Part shown: piece by piece, positions 48,899 through 56,939 of the stretch
How positions within the stretch are numbered: position 1 is the stretch's first letter
Layout: every line of letters starts with the position of its first letter
NCBI RefSeq assembly: GCF_000519325.1
Contig: NZ_KI912613.1
Coordinates: 3,204,659 to 3,268,658, forward strand
Source of the DNA: Patulibacter minatonensis DSM 18081
GTDB lineage: Bacteria > Actinomycetota > Thermoleophilia > Solirubrobacterales > Solirubrobacteraceae
DNA: 64,000 nucleotides
Direction of reading: 5' to 3'
Made by a program: the position numbers and the translations under genes
The notes under the pieces: model-generated
Seen by the model: only the letters and a program-made list of their open reading frames with translations
The model's database searches: none
Told to the model about the DNA's origin: nothing

Positions 48899-49324
48899 TC
48901 AGGCGGTCAGTGCCCTCCGCGCGTGCGGCGGCCCCAGCGCGTGGAGCTCCTCGTCGATCTCCTCCATCGCGTGCTCCAGGCGGAGCATGGTCGCGACCAC
49001 GTCCCGCGCGCCCGACCGGATGGCCGCGATCACGTTGACGTCCTCGCCCGCACGCGTGCACGCGATGATGCGCGCGTCCGGGTCGACGTCGGTGATCCGG
49101 CGCATCGCGACGATGCCCGCGAGATCCTCCATCGCGACGTCGATCGCGCAGACGTCGGGTCGCAGCACGCGGTAGTGCGCCACCGCGTCCTCCGGTCCCG
49201 ACGCCTCGCCGACAACGTCGTGCCCGGCGCGTCGCAACCGCTCGGTCACCACCCTCCGCGCGTCCAGCACGTCCTCAACCACGAGTACCCTGGCCAAAGA
49301 ACCACGTCCTCTCGTCTCGTCCAT
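48899..49324 (-). CDS. Receiver-only response regulator with an incomplete active site
   Basis: 141 residues from ATG 49324 (a TTG ten codons later, just before RVLVVED, is also possible). CheY-like receiver: acidic pair in RVLVVEDVLDARR, phospho-acceptor Asp in RPDVCAIDVAMEDLAG, Thr in ARIIACTRAGED. The conserved Lys of the K-P loop is missing (DVVATMLRLEHAM instead), as in atypical receivers. No DNA-binding domain; a C-terminal helix EHAMEEIDEELHALG follows. No histidine kinase nearby. Convergent with ssrA. Confidence 0.8.
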   Translation of the reverse strand: MDETRGRGSLARVLVVEDVLDARRVVTERLRRAGHDVVGEASGPEDAVAHYRVLRPDVCAIDVAMEDLAGIVAMRRITDVDPDARIIACTRAGEDVNVIAAIRSGARDVVATMLRLEHAMEEIDEELHALGPPHARRALTA

Positions 49325-49467
49325 GAGTGCGCGGCTTCCACCACGCGACGACGTCCATCCATGGGGTCGTCGGTCGGGGAATCGGCCGGACGCAGGCGAA
49401 CGCCCACGTGGATCCAACGGTCGTCTAGCGGGTGATCCCTGGCGCCTCGGCGGTCGGTGGGGACCCC

Positions 49468-49473
49468 TATGGT
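49468..49473 (+). promoter_or_regulatory. -10-like hexamer of the exported propeller-like gene
   Basis: TATGGT, 6 nt before the ATG at 49480. Confidence 0.55.
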
Positions 49474-49479
49474 GGGCCC

Positions 49480-50736
49480 ATGGACGTCCGACGCCGCGCG
49501 GTCGCCGCGGCCGTCGTCGGCGTCGTGGCGACGTTGCCCTTCGCCGTCGGGGCGCTCGCCACCGACGACGTCGTCGCGGGTGGCCCTGCGACGTGGACCG
49601 CCGTGCCCGCGGGGGCGCCGGCCCCCGGGGTCGCCGCGCTCGCTCCCGGCGTCGCGGGCGTCGCCGGCGGGATCGCGGGCGGCCTGGCGGGCACGGTGGG
49701 CGCGGCCACGGCCGGCGTCCCCGGAGCGACCGCCGTCGGATCGGTCGCGGAGGCGGTCGTCCCGGCGCTGCTGCCTCGGACGCCCGCCCGGTCCGCCGTG
49801 CTGCGCCGGGTCCGGGCGGCCGTCGAGGACGTCGTCGGCGCCGACGGGTCGCGGTACGACGCGAAGGACGACACCGGCGCGAACCTCGAGGGGCTCAAGA
49901 TCGCGGCCGCCGGAGCGCCGGGGACCCCCGGGGCCGGGTCGTCCGGCGGGTCCGCGTCCGCGCGCCCGCGCTACGTCGGCGTCTACCACCACCGGGTCGG
50001 GCGGGACTTCGTGGTCGCGGTCGCGGTCAGCGACGACCTGCGGACGTGGCGGCGCGTCCGGACGCTGCAGCACCGGGCGTCCCAGCCGACCCTGCGGCGC
50101 CTCGCCGACGGCTCGTGGCTGACGGCGTGGGAGCAGGAGCCCCGCAACCACGTCCGGCTGCGCCACGCCGCGACGCTCGACGCGCTCCTGGCGGGGCGGT
50201 TCGACGCGACGTTCGACGCGCCACTCACGCTCGCCCCGACGGCCGAGGGGACGCCCGACATCCGGGACGTCCGGCTGGGGGACGGCATCGCGGACTCCAC
50301 GATCGAGGTCGGCTTCCACTACTACCGCGCGGGGGACGTCGACCGCGAGGCCGTCGCGACGCTGACGGACTTCCGGCACTGGACCGCCAGGCCGCGGCCC
50401 GATCTGGACCGCGCACTGTGGGCGCAGGGGCTGCGCGGCAACTTCGGCGACCGCGACACGTTCGCCTGGGGCGGGACCCGCTTCGAGGTCGTCGAGGGCC
50501 AGGGACGGAAGGGCGACTGGGGATCGTGGCGGACGACGCTGCGCGACCTCGGGACGGGGGAGACCGTGCCGCTGCGCATGCGCGCCCGGTTCGGGCAGAC
50601 GTCGTTCGGCAACCCGACGGTCTCGGTGCTGCCCGGTCCGCGGGGCGGGACCGTGCTGTTCACGACGGCGTTCGTCTTCGGGCCGGGGGCGCCGCGTGGC
50701 GCCGGGGAGCTCCTCAGCTGGCGGCGCGTGCGGTGA
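49480..50736 (+). CDS. Exported protein, possible beta-propeller (glycosidase-like fold), function unknown
   Basis: 418 residues from ATG 49480. Signal-like start MDVRRRAVAAAVVGVVATLPFAVGALA, then an Ala/Gly/Pro-rich stretch to about residue 95. The rest has repeated strand-turn units with D-x-x-x-W ends (VAVSDDLRTWRRVRTL, ADGSWLTAWEQ, TLTDFRHWTARPRPDLD, GRKGDWGSWRTTLRDL), the look of a five-bladed propeller such as GH43-type domains. No catalytic triad can be assigned. Overlaps the opposing membrane-protein gene by 23 bp. Confidence 0.6.
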   Translation: MDVRRRAVAAAVVGVVATLPFAVGALATDDVVAGGPATWTAVPAGAPAPGVAALAPGVAGVAGGIAGGLAGTVGAATAGVPGATAVGSVAEAVVPALLPRTPARSAVLRRVRAAVEDVVGADGSRYDAKDDTGANLEGLKIAAAGAPGTPGAGSSGGSASARPRYVGVYHHRVGRDFVVAVAVSDDLRTWRRVRTLQHRASQPTLRRLADGSWLTAWEQEPRNHVRLRHAATLDALLAGRFDATFDAPLTLAPTAEGTPDIRDVRLGDGIADSTIEVGFHYYRAGDVDREAVATLTDFRHWTARPRPDLDRALWAQGLRGNFGDRDTFAWGGTRFEVVEGQGRKGDWGSWRTTLRDLGTGETVPLRMRARFGQTSFGNPTVSVLPGPRGGTVLFTTAFVFGPGAPRGAGELLSWRRVR

Positions 50737-51109
50737 CCGTCGCGCGGCGCGCGCACAGGAGCGCGCCGGCCGGCATCACGACCAGCGCGACGGTCGCGAC
50801 CGCGAAGAACGCCGAGCCCCCCGCGTAGCCCGCGACCCCCGCGAGCCCGAACGCCGCCGCCCAGCAGGCGACGTGGGCGACCCGCGACCAGCGGAACGGC
50901 CCGGCGATCCAGCGGACCGCCGCCGCCTGCCACAGCGCCTGGCAGGCGAGCGCGATCGCCGAGGCCGCGGCCTCCGACGTACCGAGCAAGACGACGCTCG
51001 CCGTGTAGCCGAGGACCGCGACCGCGCACCCCAGGAGCAGCGCGAGGAGCAGGCCCGCGATCCGTGGCGTCAGGAGCGCGACGGGGTCGAGCGTGCGGAC
51101 GGTGTCCAT
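50714..51109 (-). CDS. Four-helix membrane protein, unknown function
   Basis: 131 residues from ATG 51109, chosen from TACGAT 8 nt upstream. After a short polar start (MDTVRTLDPVALLTPRI) there are four hydrophobic segments (AGLLLALLLGCAVAVLGYTASVVLL, a second around ASAIALACQALWQAAAV, a third HVACWAAAFGLAGVAGYAGG, a fourth FFAVATVALVVMPAGALL). No family recognised. Ends inside the 3' end of the exported propeller-like gene. Confidence 0.65.
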   Translation of the reverse strand: MDTVRTLDPVALLTPRIAGLLLALLLGCAVAVLGYTASVVLLGTSEAAASAIALACQALWQAAAVRWIAGPFRWSRVAHVACWAAAFGLAGVAGYAGGSAFFAVATVALVVMPAGALLCARRATVTARAAS

Positions 51110-51117
51110 CGGCGTGC

Positions 51118-51123
51118 ATCGTA
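51118..51123 (-). promoter_or_regulatory. -10-like hexamer of the four-helix membrane protein gene
   Basis: TACGAT on the minus strand, 8 nt before the ATG at 51109. Confidence 0.5.
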
Positions 51124-51149
51124 GTGTGGTCCGCGCCGGCCGCAGCCAG

Positions 51150-51155
51150 TAGGGT
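51150..51155 (+). promoter_or_regulatory. -10-like hexamer of the 493-residue gene
   Basis: TAGGGT, 9 nt before the TTG at 51165; supports the unusual TTG start. Confidence 0.5.
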
Positions 51156-51164
51156 CCTGCCGCG

Positions 51165-52646
51165 TTGCGCGCGAAGGTGCTGTCCGGGGGGCTCATCGTC
51201 GTCGTCCTGCTGGTCTGGGGCGCCGGCGTCGCCGTCGCGCTCCGTGGGACGTGGTCGTCGCTGCACCGGCCGGCACGCCACGCGCTGGACGTCACGGGGC
51301 CGACGCGCACCGCCGTGGACCGCGCGATCGCCGCCGCCGAGCCGTTCATCGACGGGCTCTACGCGCCGCGGGAGGACGGCACCGCGGTGGTCTCGGAGTA
51401 CTACGCGCTCCCCGTCCGGGCCCGGTTCCAGGGCAGCACGCGGTGGCAGCTGCTCGGGAGCGGCGAGAACCGGGTGCGCCGGTCGTCGTCGGCGTCGTCC
51501 GTCGAGGTCGGCTTCGCGACGTTCCGCCAGGGACGGGCGTCGCTCACCGGGCTGCTGGGGATCGACTGGCGGGCCACCACCCGGGACGCGGCGATCGTCT
51601 TCACGCCGCTCTCGGTGTCCGGGACCGGCCGGGTCGAGCTGGCGCTCCAGGGCCGCCGGCTCCTGCGCGTGGGGCCCGGCGACGGCGGCCGGCGCCTGGA
51701 GGCCGTCGTGCCGATCCGGGACCGGACGCTGTTCCGGTCGCACCGGTTCACGATCCGGCACGCCACCAACGACGGCGAGCAGTACGCGCTCTACCGCGGG
51801 CAGCGGGAACGGGCTCGACGCCTGGGGGCGGCCTCGCGCGCCGGCGGCTTCCCCGCCGGGCGGGACGTCTACGGGCCGATGTGGGACGCCTCGCGGCGCT
51901 GGCCGGACGACCTGCCGTTCACGTCGGCCGCCTACGCCGACTGCCAGGATCCGCTGCCGGAGGACGCCTACGGCTACGAGTACCGGTCGAAGACCTGCAG
52001 CCTGCCGTCACGGACCTACCTGCTGCTCTCGAGCTTCGACCCGCTCGCCCGGATGCTGCAGGGGCTGCACGTGCTGGAGCGGCACGGGGACCCGGGCCAC
52101 CCGTATCGCGACCGCGACCACCTGCGGGTGACGCTGCGCGGCGAGATCGGGCGGTGGGAGTCGCTGTTCCGGCGGCAGGACGGGATGCCGCGGTGCTCGC
52201 CGCTGGGGTGCGACGAGACGTGGAGCTCCGGGGTCCGGACCGCCGTCTTCGGCGCGCTCGAGACCGAGCTCGGCTACGTCCAGGGCGACCGGGTCAGCCG
52301 CAGCTACGCGGATCGCGCCGCCGAGGTCGTCCTGTCGAGCCAGACCGCTCCGGACGGTGCGCTGCGGACCGTGGACGGGCCGTACGTGCAGCCGCTGCAA
52401 GCCGGGGGCTTCGCGATCTCCTGGCGGCGGGGGATGGTGCTCGGGTTCTCGTCGAAGTTCGTCGCCCAGAAGCAGGACGACGTCGTGCAGGACCTGGCGA
52501 TGCCGAAGGAGTACGACGGCTTCGTGGCGTCGAACGCCGAGACCTCGATGGCGGCCTACGCGTTCCTCGTGCGGTACCGGTGCCGGCGGTTCGGGGCGGG
52601 CTGCACGGGCCAGTTCGCCCGACCCGTGCAGGTCGCGCGTCGGTGA
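51165..52646 (+). CDS. Membrane-anchored exported protein of unknown function
   Basis: 493 residues from TTG. N-terminal anchor VLSGGLIVVVLLVWGAGVAVAL, then an extracytoplasmic domain with two parts: a beta-rich region (about 70-200) and a helical region with several cysteines that could form disulfides (ADCQDP, KTCSLPS, PRCSPLGCDETW, YRCRRFGAGCTG). Aromatic- and Asp-rich patches (LRTVDGPYVQPLQAGGFAISWRRGMVLGFSSKF) suggest a carbohydrate-type surface, but no family is recognised. Divergent from the four-helix membrane protein; the three genes 49480-52646 may form an envelope module. Confidence 0.65.
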   Translation: MRAKVLSGGLIVVVLLVWGAGVAVALRGTWSSLHRPARHALDVTGPTRTAVDRAIAAAEPFIDGLYAPREDGTAVVSEYYALPVRARFQGSTRWQLLGSGENRVRRSSSASSVEVGFATFRQGRASLTGLLGIDWRATTRDAAIVFTPLSVSGTGRVELALQGRRLLRVGPGDGGRRLEAVVPIRDRTLFRSHRFTIRHATNDGEQYALYRGQRERARRLGAASRAGGFPAGRDVYGPMWDASRRWPDDLPFTSAAYADCQDPLPEDAYGYEYRSKTCSLPSRTYLLLSSFDPLARMLQGLHVLERHGDPGHPYRDRDHLRVTLRGEIGRWESLFRRQDGMPRCSPLGCDETWSSGVRTAVFGALETELGYVQGDRVSRSYADRAAEVVLSSQTAPDGALRTVDGPYVQPLQAGGFAISWRRGMVLGFSSKFVAQKQDDVVQDLAMPKEYDGFVASNAETSMAAYAFLVRYRCRRFGAGCTGQFARPVQVARR

Positions 52647-52735
52647 CGTGGGCCGCGGGACCCGCGCCGACCGTCCGGACGCTCCCTCCGGCGTCGGGGC
52701 GGACGCCGTCGGGTCGACCGACCCGCGCGACGTGC

Positions 52736-54979
52736 CTACCGGCGGATCGTCAGGCCCGTCCGGACCTGCTGGGCCGCGCCGCCCGCGGGCGCGAAGGCGA
52801 CGGTCACCGAGATCCGGCGGCTGGATCCACCCTTCAGGAGCTTCTTCCCCTTCGCCGAGGTCGTCGGCCGGACGGCGATCCGGCCTGAGGACAGCGCCGT
52901 CGCCGAGCCGGTGGCGACCGTGCGCGACCCGACGCGGATCGTGACCGTCATCCGGCCGGCGCCCGGGGCGGCGTAGGTCGTGGCGGGCAGCCGCGCTCGC
53001 AGCTTCTTCAGGCCGTGCGACCGGAGGACCTTCAGGAGCGCGGCGCTGCTGGTGCGCAGGGGGGTGAGGACCTGGGCCTTGGTGAGCGCCGCCGGCTTCG
53101 CGGCCGGGGCGGGCGTGGTGCTCGTGCCGCCGGCGGTGCCACCGGCCGACGCCGTGCCGCCGCTCGTCCCCGGCGCCGGGGTCACCGGCGTCGTGGTCGG
53201 GGTCGTCGCGGTCGTGGTCGGTGTCGTTGCGGTCGTCGTGGGTGTGGTCGGGGTGGTGGGCGTGGTCGGCGTCGTGGGGGTCGTCGGAGTCGCCGGCGTG
53301 GTCGCGGGGGTCCAGGTCGCCGGGGCGGTCGTCGTCGGCGTTCCGGACTCGCCCGTGTTCGAGGCGACGGCGACCGTGAACGACTGGCCGTCGCCGGCGT
53401 AGTTCCAGGTGCGCGGGATCGACGAGCCGGACTGCATCGCGCGCGTGTCCGTGTTCGCGACGACCGCCGTCACGCGGGTGTACGAGCCCACGCCCGGCAG
53501 GGTCACGGAGACGGGCGTGCCGGTACCGACGACCGCGCGCCGGGTGATCGTGGTGCTGCCGGTGGTCGCGGTCCCGGTGCGACCGACGAGCGCGATCGAG
53601 GCGCTGACCCCGTTGGGCACCGTGACCGTGAGCGTCCGGTCCCCGCCGCCGGACGGCGAGACGTTGTAGAGCTGGTAGGCGAGGTGGTCGAGGGTCGGAG
53701 TGGCCTGGCCCGAGCCGATGGTGCTCCGGGCGACGTCGATCGCCCCGATCCGGTCGCGGTCGTGGAACCCGGAGTTGCTCGACCGCCACTCCGCCGACGC
53801 GGCCGTGAACGCCCCGAACTGCTCCGTCGTGCTCGTCGGTGCCGGACCGGCGAGTGCGAGCCGCGAGTCGATCGCGGCGACGGCGTTGTCGGCCGGACTG
53901 ACGGACGCCATCCCGGTCCACGCCCTCCGGACGCCGTCGACGCCGAGAGCGCCGTTGTCGGCGAGCCAGTGCACGAAGAGGCTCGTGCCGTAGACCTTGC
54001 TGCTCTGGTCGGACTGCGTCGACGTGTCGGACGCGGAGAACGGTCGGAAGGTCGTGATCGGATACGCGGGGACCCGTGCCCACGAGGGGAGGTAGTTCAG
54101 CCAGTCGTTCACGTCCGGGTAGACCTGGTCCTCCATCCAGGTGGCCGTTGCCTCGGCGAACCACTGGTCCGCGTACGCGTCGGACGCGTACTGCAGCACG
54201 TGGTTGTACTCGTGGGCGGCGGTGACATGCAGCGGGAGCTGCGGGTCGGTGTAGCCGGGGAACTCCGTCGACGAGTAGTCGTTGTCCATCACCATGTAGG
54301 CCCTGGCCTGCCGCGACGAGACGTTCTCGGCGGCGGCGTAGCCGAAGATGCCCATGTCGCCGATGTTCCCGACGTAGACGTCGAGCTGGCCGCTCGCGCC
54401 GACCCCTCCGCTGCCGCCCGCGGTGCCGTCGCCGACCGGTGCCGGCCACCCCAGCGTCGTGTTCTCGGTGCCGTAGACGACCTCGAACTCGCGCAGCATC
54501 GCGTCGACGAAGTCGGGGATGCCGTTCGTGCCGCTCCCGCCCGCGGCGTTCTGCACGTCCGTCGGCGACGGGGCGTTCGTCCCGGTGTCGACCCAGTGGA
54601 CGCAGAAGCGCGTGTCGCAGGTCAACCGCACCGTGGTGCCGCCGTACGACAGGTACCCGTCGCCACCGGAGTCGGTCGGCCGCGCCAGCAGCCGGTCGGC
54701 GCGCTCCCGGCCGTCGGGCCCGAGGTCGTCGGCGCGGGCCGCGAGCTCCCGCAGGACGAGCGTCGCGTCGCGACCGCCGGCGTCCACCGAGCCCGTCGAC
54801 GGCTCGTCGCGGAGCGCCTCGGCCGCCTGCAGCGCGTCGACGGCGTCGGCGTGGGCCTGTGATTCCGCGGCGCCGGCGGTGGCCGGCGCCGGGCCGAAGA
54901 GGGCGAGCGTCGCGACGCACAGCGCGCCGGCGGTGGCCCCCGGCCGGCGTCGTCCTCGTTGTCCCCGCAAGGAACGCAT
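52736..54979 (-). CDS. Secreted zinc metalloprotease-like protein with Thr-Pro repeat linker
   Basis: 747 residues from ATG 54979. Signal peptide ALCVATLALFGPAPATAGAAES. The catalytic domain has HEYNH at 256-260 (VTAAHEYNHVLQYASDAYADQWFAEATATWMEDQVYPD), an HExxH zinc site followed by a probable third ligand Glu, as in MXAN_6640-type putative metalloproteases. After beta-rich domains comes a linker of about 55 residues made almost only of Thr, Pro and Ala (TPTTPTTPTTP...), then a C-terminal domain with basic helices and strands. Likely cell-surface or extracellular. Confidence 0.8.
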   Translation of the reverse strand: MRSLRGQRGRRRPGATAGALCVATLALFGPAPATAGAAESQAHADAVDALQAAEALRDEPSTGSVDAGGRDATLVLRELAARADDLGPDGRERADRLLARPTDSGGDGYLSYGGTTVRLTCDTRFCVHWVDTGTNAPSPTDVQNAAGGSGTNGIPDFVDAMLREFEVVYGTENTTLGWPAPVGDGTAGGSGGVGASGQLDVYVGNIGDMGIFGYAAAENVSSRQARAYMVMDNDYSSTEFPGYTDPQLPLHVTAAHEYNHVLQYASDAYADQWFAEATATWMEDQVYPDVNDWLNYLPSWARVPAYPITTFRPFSASDTSTQSDQSSKVYGTSLFVHWLADNGALGVDGVRRAWTGMASVSPADNAVAAIDSRLALAGPAPTSTTEQFGAFTAASAEWRSSNSGFHDRDRIGAIDVARSTIGSGQATPTLDHLAYQLYNVSPSGGGDRTLTVTVPNGVSASIALVGRTGTATTGSTTITRRAVVGTGTPVSVTLPGVGSYTRVTAVVANTDTRAMQSGSSIPRTWNYAGDGQSFTVAVASNTGESGTPTTTAPATWTPATTPATPTTPTTPTTPTTPTTPTTTATTPTTTATTPTTTPVTPAPGTSGGTASAGGTAGGTSTTPAPAAKPAALTKAQVLTPLRTSSAALLKVLRSHGLKKLRARLPATTYAAPGAGRMTVTIRVGSRTVATGSATALSSGRIAVRPTTSAKGKKLLKGGSSRRISVTVAFAPAGGAAQQVRTGLTIRR
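53160..53340 (-). repeat. Short-period coding repeat encoding the Thr-Pro linker
   Basis: Imperfect 9-15-bp units on the minus strand giving TTP/ATTP/TTTATTP steps. It is in frame and coding; no conserved direct-repeat/spacer structure. Confidence 0.85.
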
Positions 54980-54985
54980 CGGTGG

Positions 54986-54991
54986 ATCCTA
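54986..54991 (-). promoter_or_regulatory. -10-like hexamer of the Thr-Pro metalloprotease gene
   Basis: TAGGAT on the minus strand, 6 nt before the ATG at 54979. Confidence 0.6.
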
Positions 54992-55037
54992 GGGGCGCAG
55001 GTGTGCCCGGCACCACGATTCTCAGCGAATCCACGGG

Positions 55038-55043
55038 TAGGGT
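55038..55043 (+). promoter_or_regulatory. -10-like hexamer of the quinone oxidoreductase gene
   Basis: TAGGGT, 7 nt before the ATG at 55051. Confidence 0.55.
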
Positions 55044-55050
55044 CGTCCGC

Positions 55051-55965
55051 ATGTCCAGCGCGATCCGGTTCTCGGCCTACGGCGACCCCGACGTCCTCGA
55101 GCTCGTCGACGCGCCCGATCCGGTCCCCGGCGAGGGCGAGGTGCTCGTGCGCGTCCGGGCGGCCGGCGTGAATCCCGCGGACTTCAAGCGCCGCAGCGGC
55201 CTGTGGTCCGGCGGGAAGGCGCTGGACGCCCCGGCGGGGCTCGGGTACGACCTCGCGGGGGTCGTCGAGGCGGTCGGGTCGGGGGTCGGGACCCCGAAGG
55301 TCGGCGACGACGTCTTCGGCACCGGGACGGACACGTACGCCGAGCTCGCGATCGCGACCCCCAAAACGCTCGCGCAGCGACCCGTCGACATCCCGTGGGA
55401 GGTCGCCGGCGGCATCGGCGTCGCCGGGCGGACCGCCTACCGCGTGCTCCGGCAGCTCGAGGTCGGGCCGGGCGACACGCTCCTGATCCACGCGGCGGCG
55501 GGAGGCGTCGGGATCCTCGCCACGCAGCTGGCGATCGCCTGGGGCGCGACGGTGATCGGGACGGCGGGGTCCGACAACCAGGCGTTCGTGCGCGAGCTCG
55601 GGGCGACGCCCGTCCGGTACGGGGACGGCCTCGCCGACCGCGTCCGCGCGGCCGCTCCGGACGGCGTCGACGCCGTCCTCGACGCCTCGGGGCGTGGCGA
55701 GCTCGCCGTCTCCGTCGAGCTCGCCGGCGGTCCCGACCGGGTGATCACGCTCGCGGCGAACGACGCGAAGGAGCACGGCGTCCGCTTCTCCGGGAGCGAC
55801 GAGGGCGTCGACGTCTCCGACGCGTTCCCCGAGCTCGCGCGGCGGATCTCCTCGGGCGACGTCGTCCTCCCGGTCTGGCGGACGTTCCCGCTGGCGGAGG
55901 CCGCGGACGCACACCGGGCGAGCGAGGACGGGCACCTGCGGGGCAAGATCGTCATGCTGCCCTGA
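55051..55965 (+). CDS. Zinc-independent MDR-family NADPH:quinone oxidoreductase
   Basis: 304 residues. N-terminal GroES-like fold (VLVRVRAAGVNPADFKRRSG... GYDLAGVVEAVGSGV) without the zinc-binding cysteines of alcohol dehydrogenases, and a Rossmann domain with LLIHAAAGGVGILATQLAIAWGATVIGTAG (about 148-177). C-terminal FPLAEAADAHRASEDGHLRGKIVM is the usual family end. Reduces quinones or enones with NADPH; specific substrate unknown. Confidence 0.9.
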   Translation: MSSAIRFSAYGDPDVLELVDAPDPVPGEGEVLVRVRAAGVNPADFKRRSGLWSGGKALDAPAGLGYDLAGVVEAVGSGVGTPKVGDDVFGTGTDTYAELAIATPKTLAQRPVDIPWEVAGGIGVAGRTAYRVLRQLEVGPGDTLLIHAAAGGVGILATQLAIAWGATVIGTAGSDNQAFVRELGATPVRYGDGLADRVRAAAPDGVDAVLDASGRGELAVSVELAGGPDRVITLAANDAKEHGVRFSGSDEGVDVSDAFPELARRISSGDVVLPVWRTFPLAEAADAHRASEDGHLRGKIVMLP

Positions 55966-56029
55966 CGGGCCCACATCCCGCCGCCGGACGCCGAGGACGA
56001 GGAACCTCACGGCGCCCGTGGCGCGGGTC

Positions 56030-56035
56030 TAGCCT
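56030..56035 (+). promoter_or_regulatory. -10-like hexamer of the alpha/beta-hydrolase gene
   Basis: TAGCCT, 5 nt before the ATG at 56041. Confidence 0.45.
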
Positions 56036-56040
56036 GGGGC

Positions 56041-56937
56041 ATGGCCGAGCGGACCGAGATCACCTTCCCGTCGGGCGACGCGCACTGCGCCGCCTACCTC
56101 TACCGACCCGGGGCGGCGGCGGACGGCGACGTCCCGTGCGTCGTCATGGCCCACGGGTTCAGCGCCACCCGCGACGACCGGCTGCCCGCCTACGCGGAGC
56201 GGTTCGCCGACGCCGGGCTGGCCGTCCTGCTCTTCGACTACCGGCACTTCGGCGCCAGCGGCGGCACCCCGCGGCAGCTGCTCGACGTCGGCCGGCAGCA
56301 CGACGACTACCGCGCCGCGATCGCGCACGCCCGCGCGCTCGACGGCGTCGACCCGGAGCGGATCGCCCTCTGGGGGACCTCGTTCAGCGGCGGGCACGTC
56401 GTCGTGGTGGCCGCGGGCGATCCCCGGATCGCGGCGGTCGTCGCCCAGGCGCCGTTCGCGGACGGCATCCCGACGGTGAAGCTCATGTCGCCGAAGAACG
56501 TGGCCCGGATGACCGTCGACGGCCTCCGCGACCGGCTCGGCGCGCTCGCCGGGCGCCCGCCCTACCTGATCCCTGCGGTCGCGCCCGCCGGCGGCTACGC
56601 GGCGATGACCGCGCCCGAGGCCGTTCCGGGCTTCGACGCGATCACCGCCGGCGACAGCCGGTGGGAGAACGCGTTCGCGGCACGGCTGGCGCTGACGATG
56701 GCCCTCTACCGCCCGACCCGCTTCGCCGCGGACATCAAGGCGCCGCTGCTCCTCTGCGTCTGCGACGCCGACCAGACCACGCCGGCCGCCCCCGCCGTGA
56801 AGATGGCCGAGAAGGCCCCCCGCGGCGAGGTCGTGCACTACCCGATCGGCCACTTCGAGATCTACCTCGGCGACGCGTTCGAGACGACGGTCGCCGACCA
56901 GACGGCCTTCCTGCGGCGGGAGCTGCTGCCCGCCTGA
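56041..56937 (+). CDS. Alpha/beta-hydrolase (YcjY/dienelactone-hydrolase-like)
   Basis: 298 residues. Oxyanion-side HGFSATRDDRLPAYAERFADAGLAVLLFDYRHFGASGG (about 38-75), nucleophile Ser in LWGTSFSGGHVVVV (about 111-124), Asp in LCVCDADQTTPA (about 238-249) and His in YPIGHFEIYLG (about 266-276): a complete triad. Cytoplasmic, no signal. Its stop is 2 bp from that of the opposing sigma factor gene. Substrate unknown. Confidence 0.9.
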   Translation: MAERTEITFPSGDAHCAAYLYRPGAAADGDVPCVVMAHGFSATRDDRLPAYAERFADAGLAVLLFDYRHFGASGGTPRQLLDVGRQHDDYRAAIAHARALDGVDPERIALWGTSFSGGHVVVVAAGDPRIAAVVAQAPFADGIPTVKLMSPKNVARMTVDGLRDRLGALAGRPPYLIPAVAPAGGYAAMTAPEAVPGFDAITAGDSRWENAFAARLALTMALYRPTRFAADIKAPLLLCVCDADQTTPAAPAVKMAEKAPRGEVVHYPIGHFEIYLGDAFETTVADQTAFLRRELLPA

Positions 56938-56939
56938 CC

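Noticed and set aside
48797..49435. Plus-strand frame beginning inside tmRNA and running opposite the receiver gene.
   Set aside because: Starts within a structured RNA and is the shadow of a recognisable receiver domain.
49246..50379. Long minus-strand frame opposite the exported propeller-like gene.
   Set aside because: Arg/Asp/Gly-rich shadow; the plus-strand frame has a signal peptide, a -10 hexamer and fold-like repeats.
53160..53340. Short regular repeats resembling a CRISPR or minisatellite.
   Set aside because: In frame with the protease gene and encoding Thr-Pro steps; no spacer structure.
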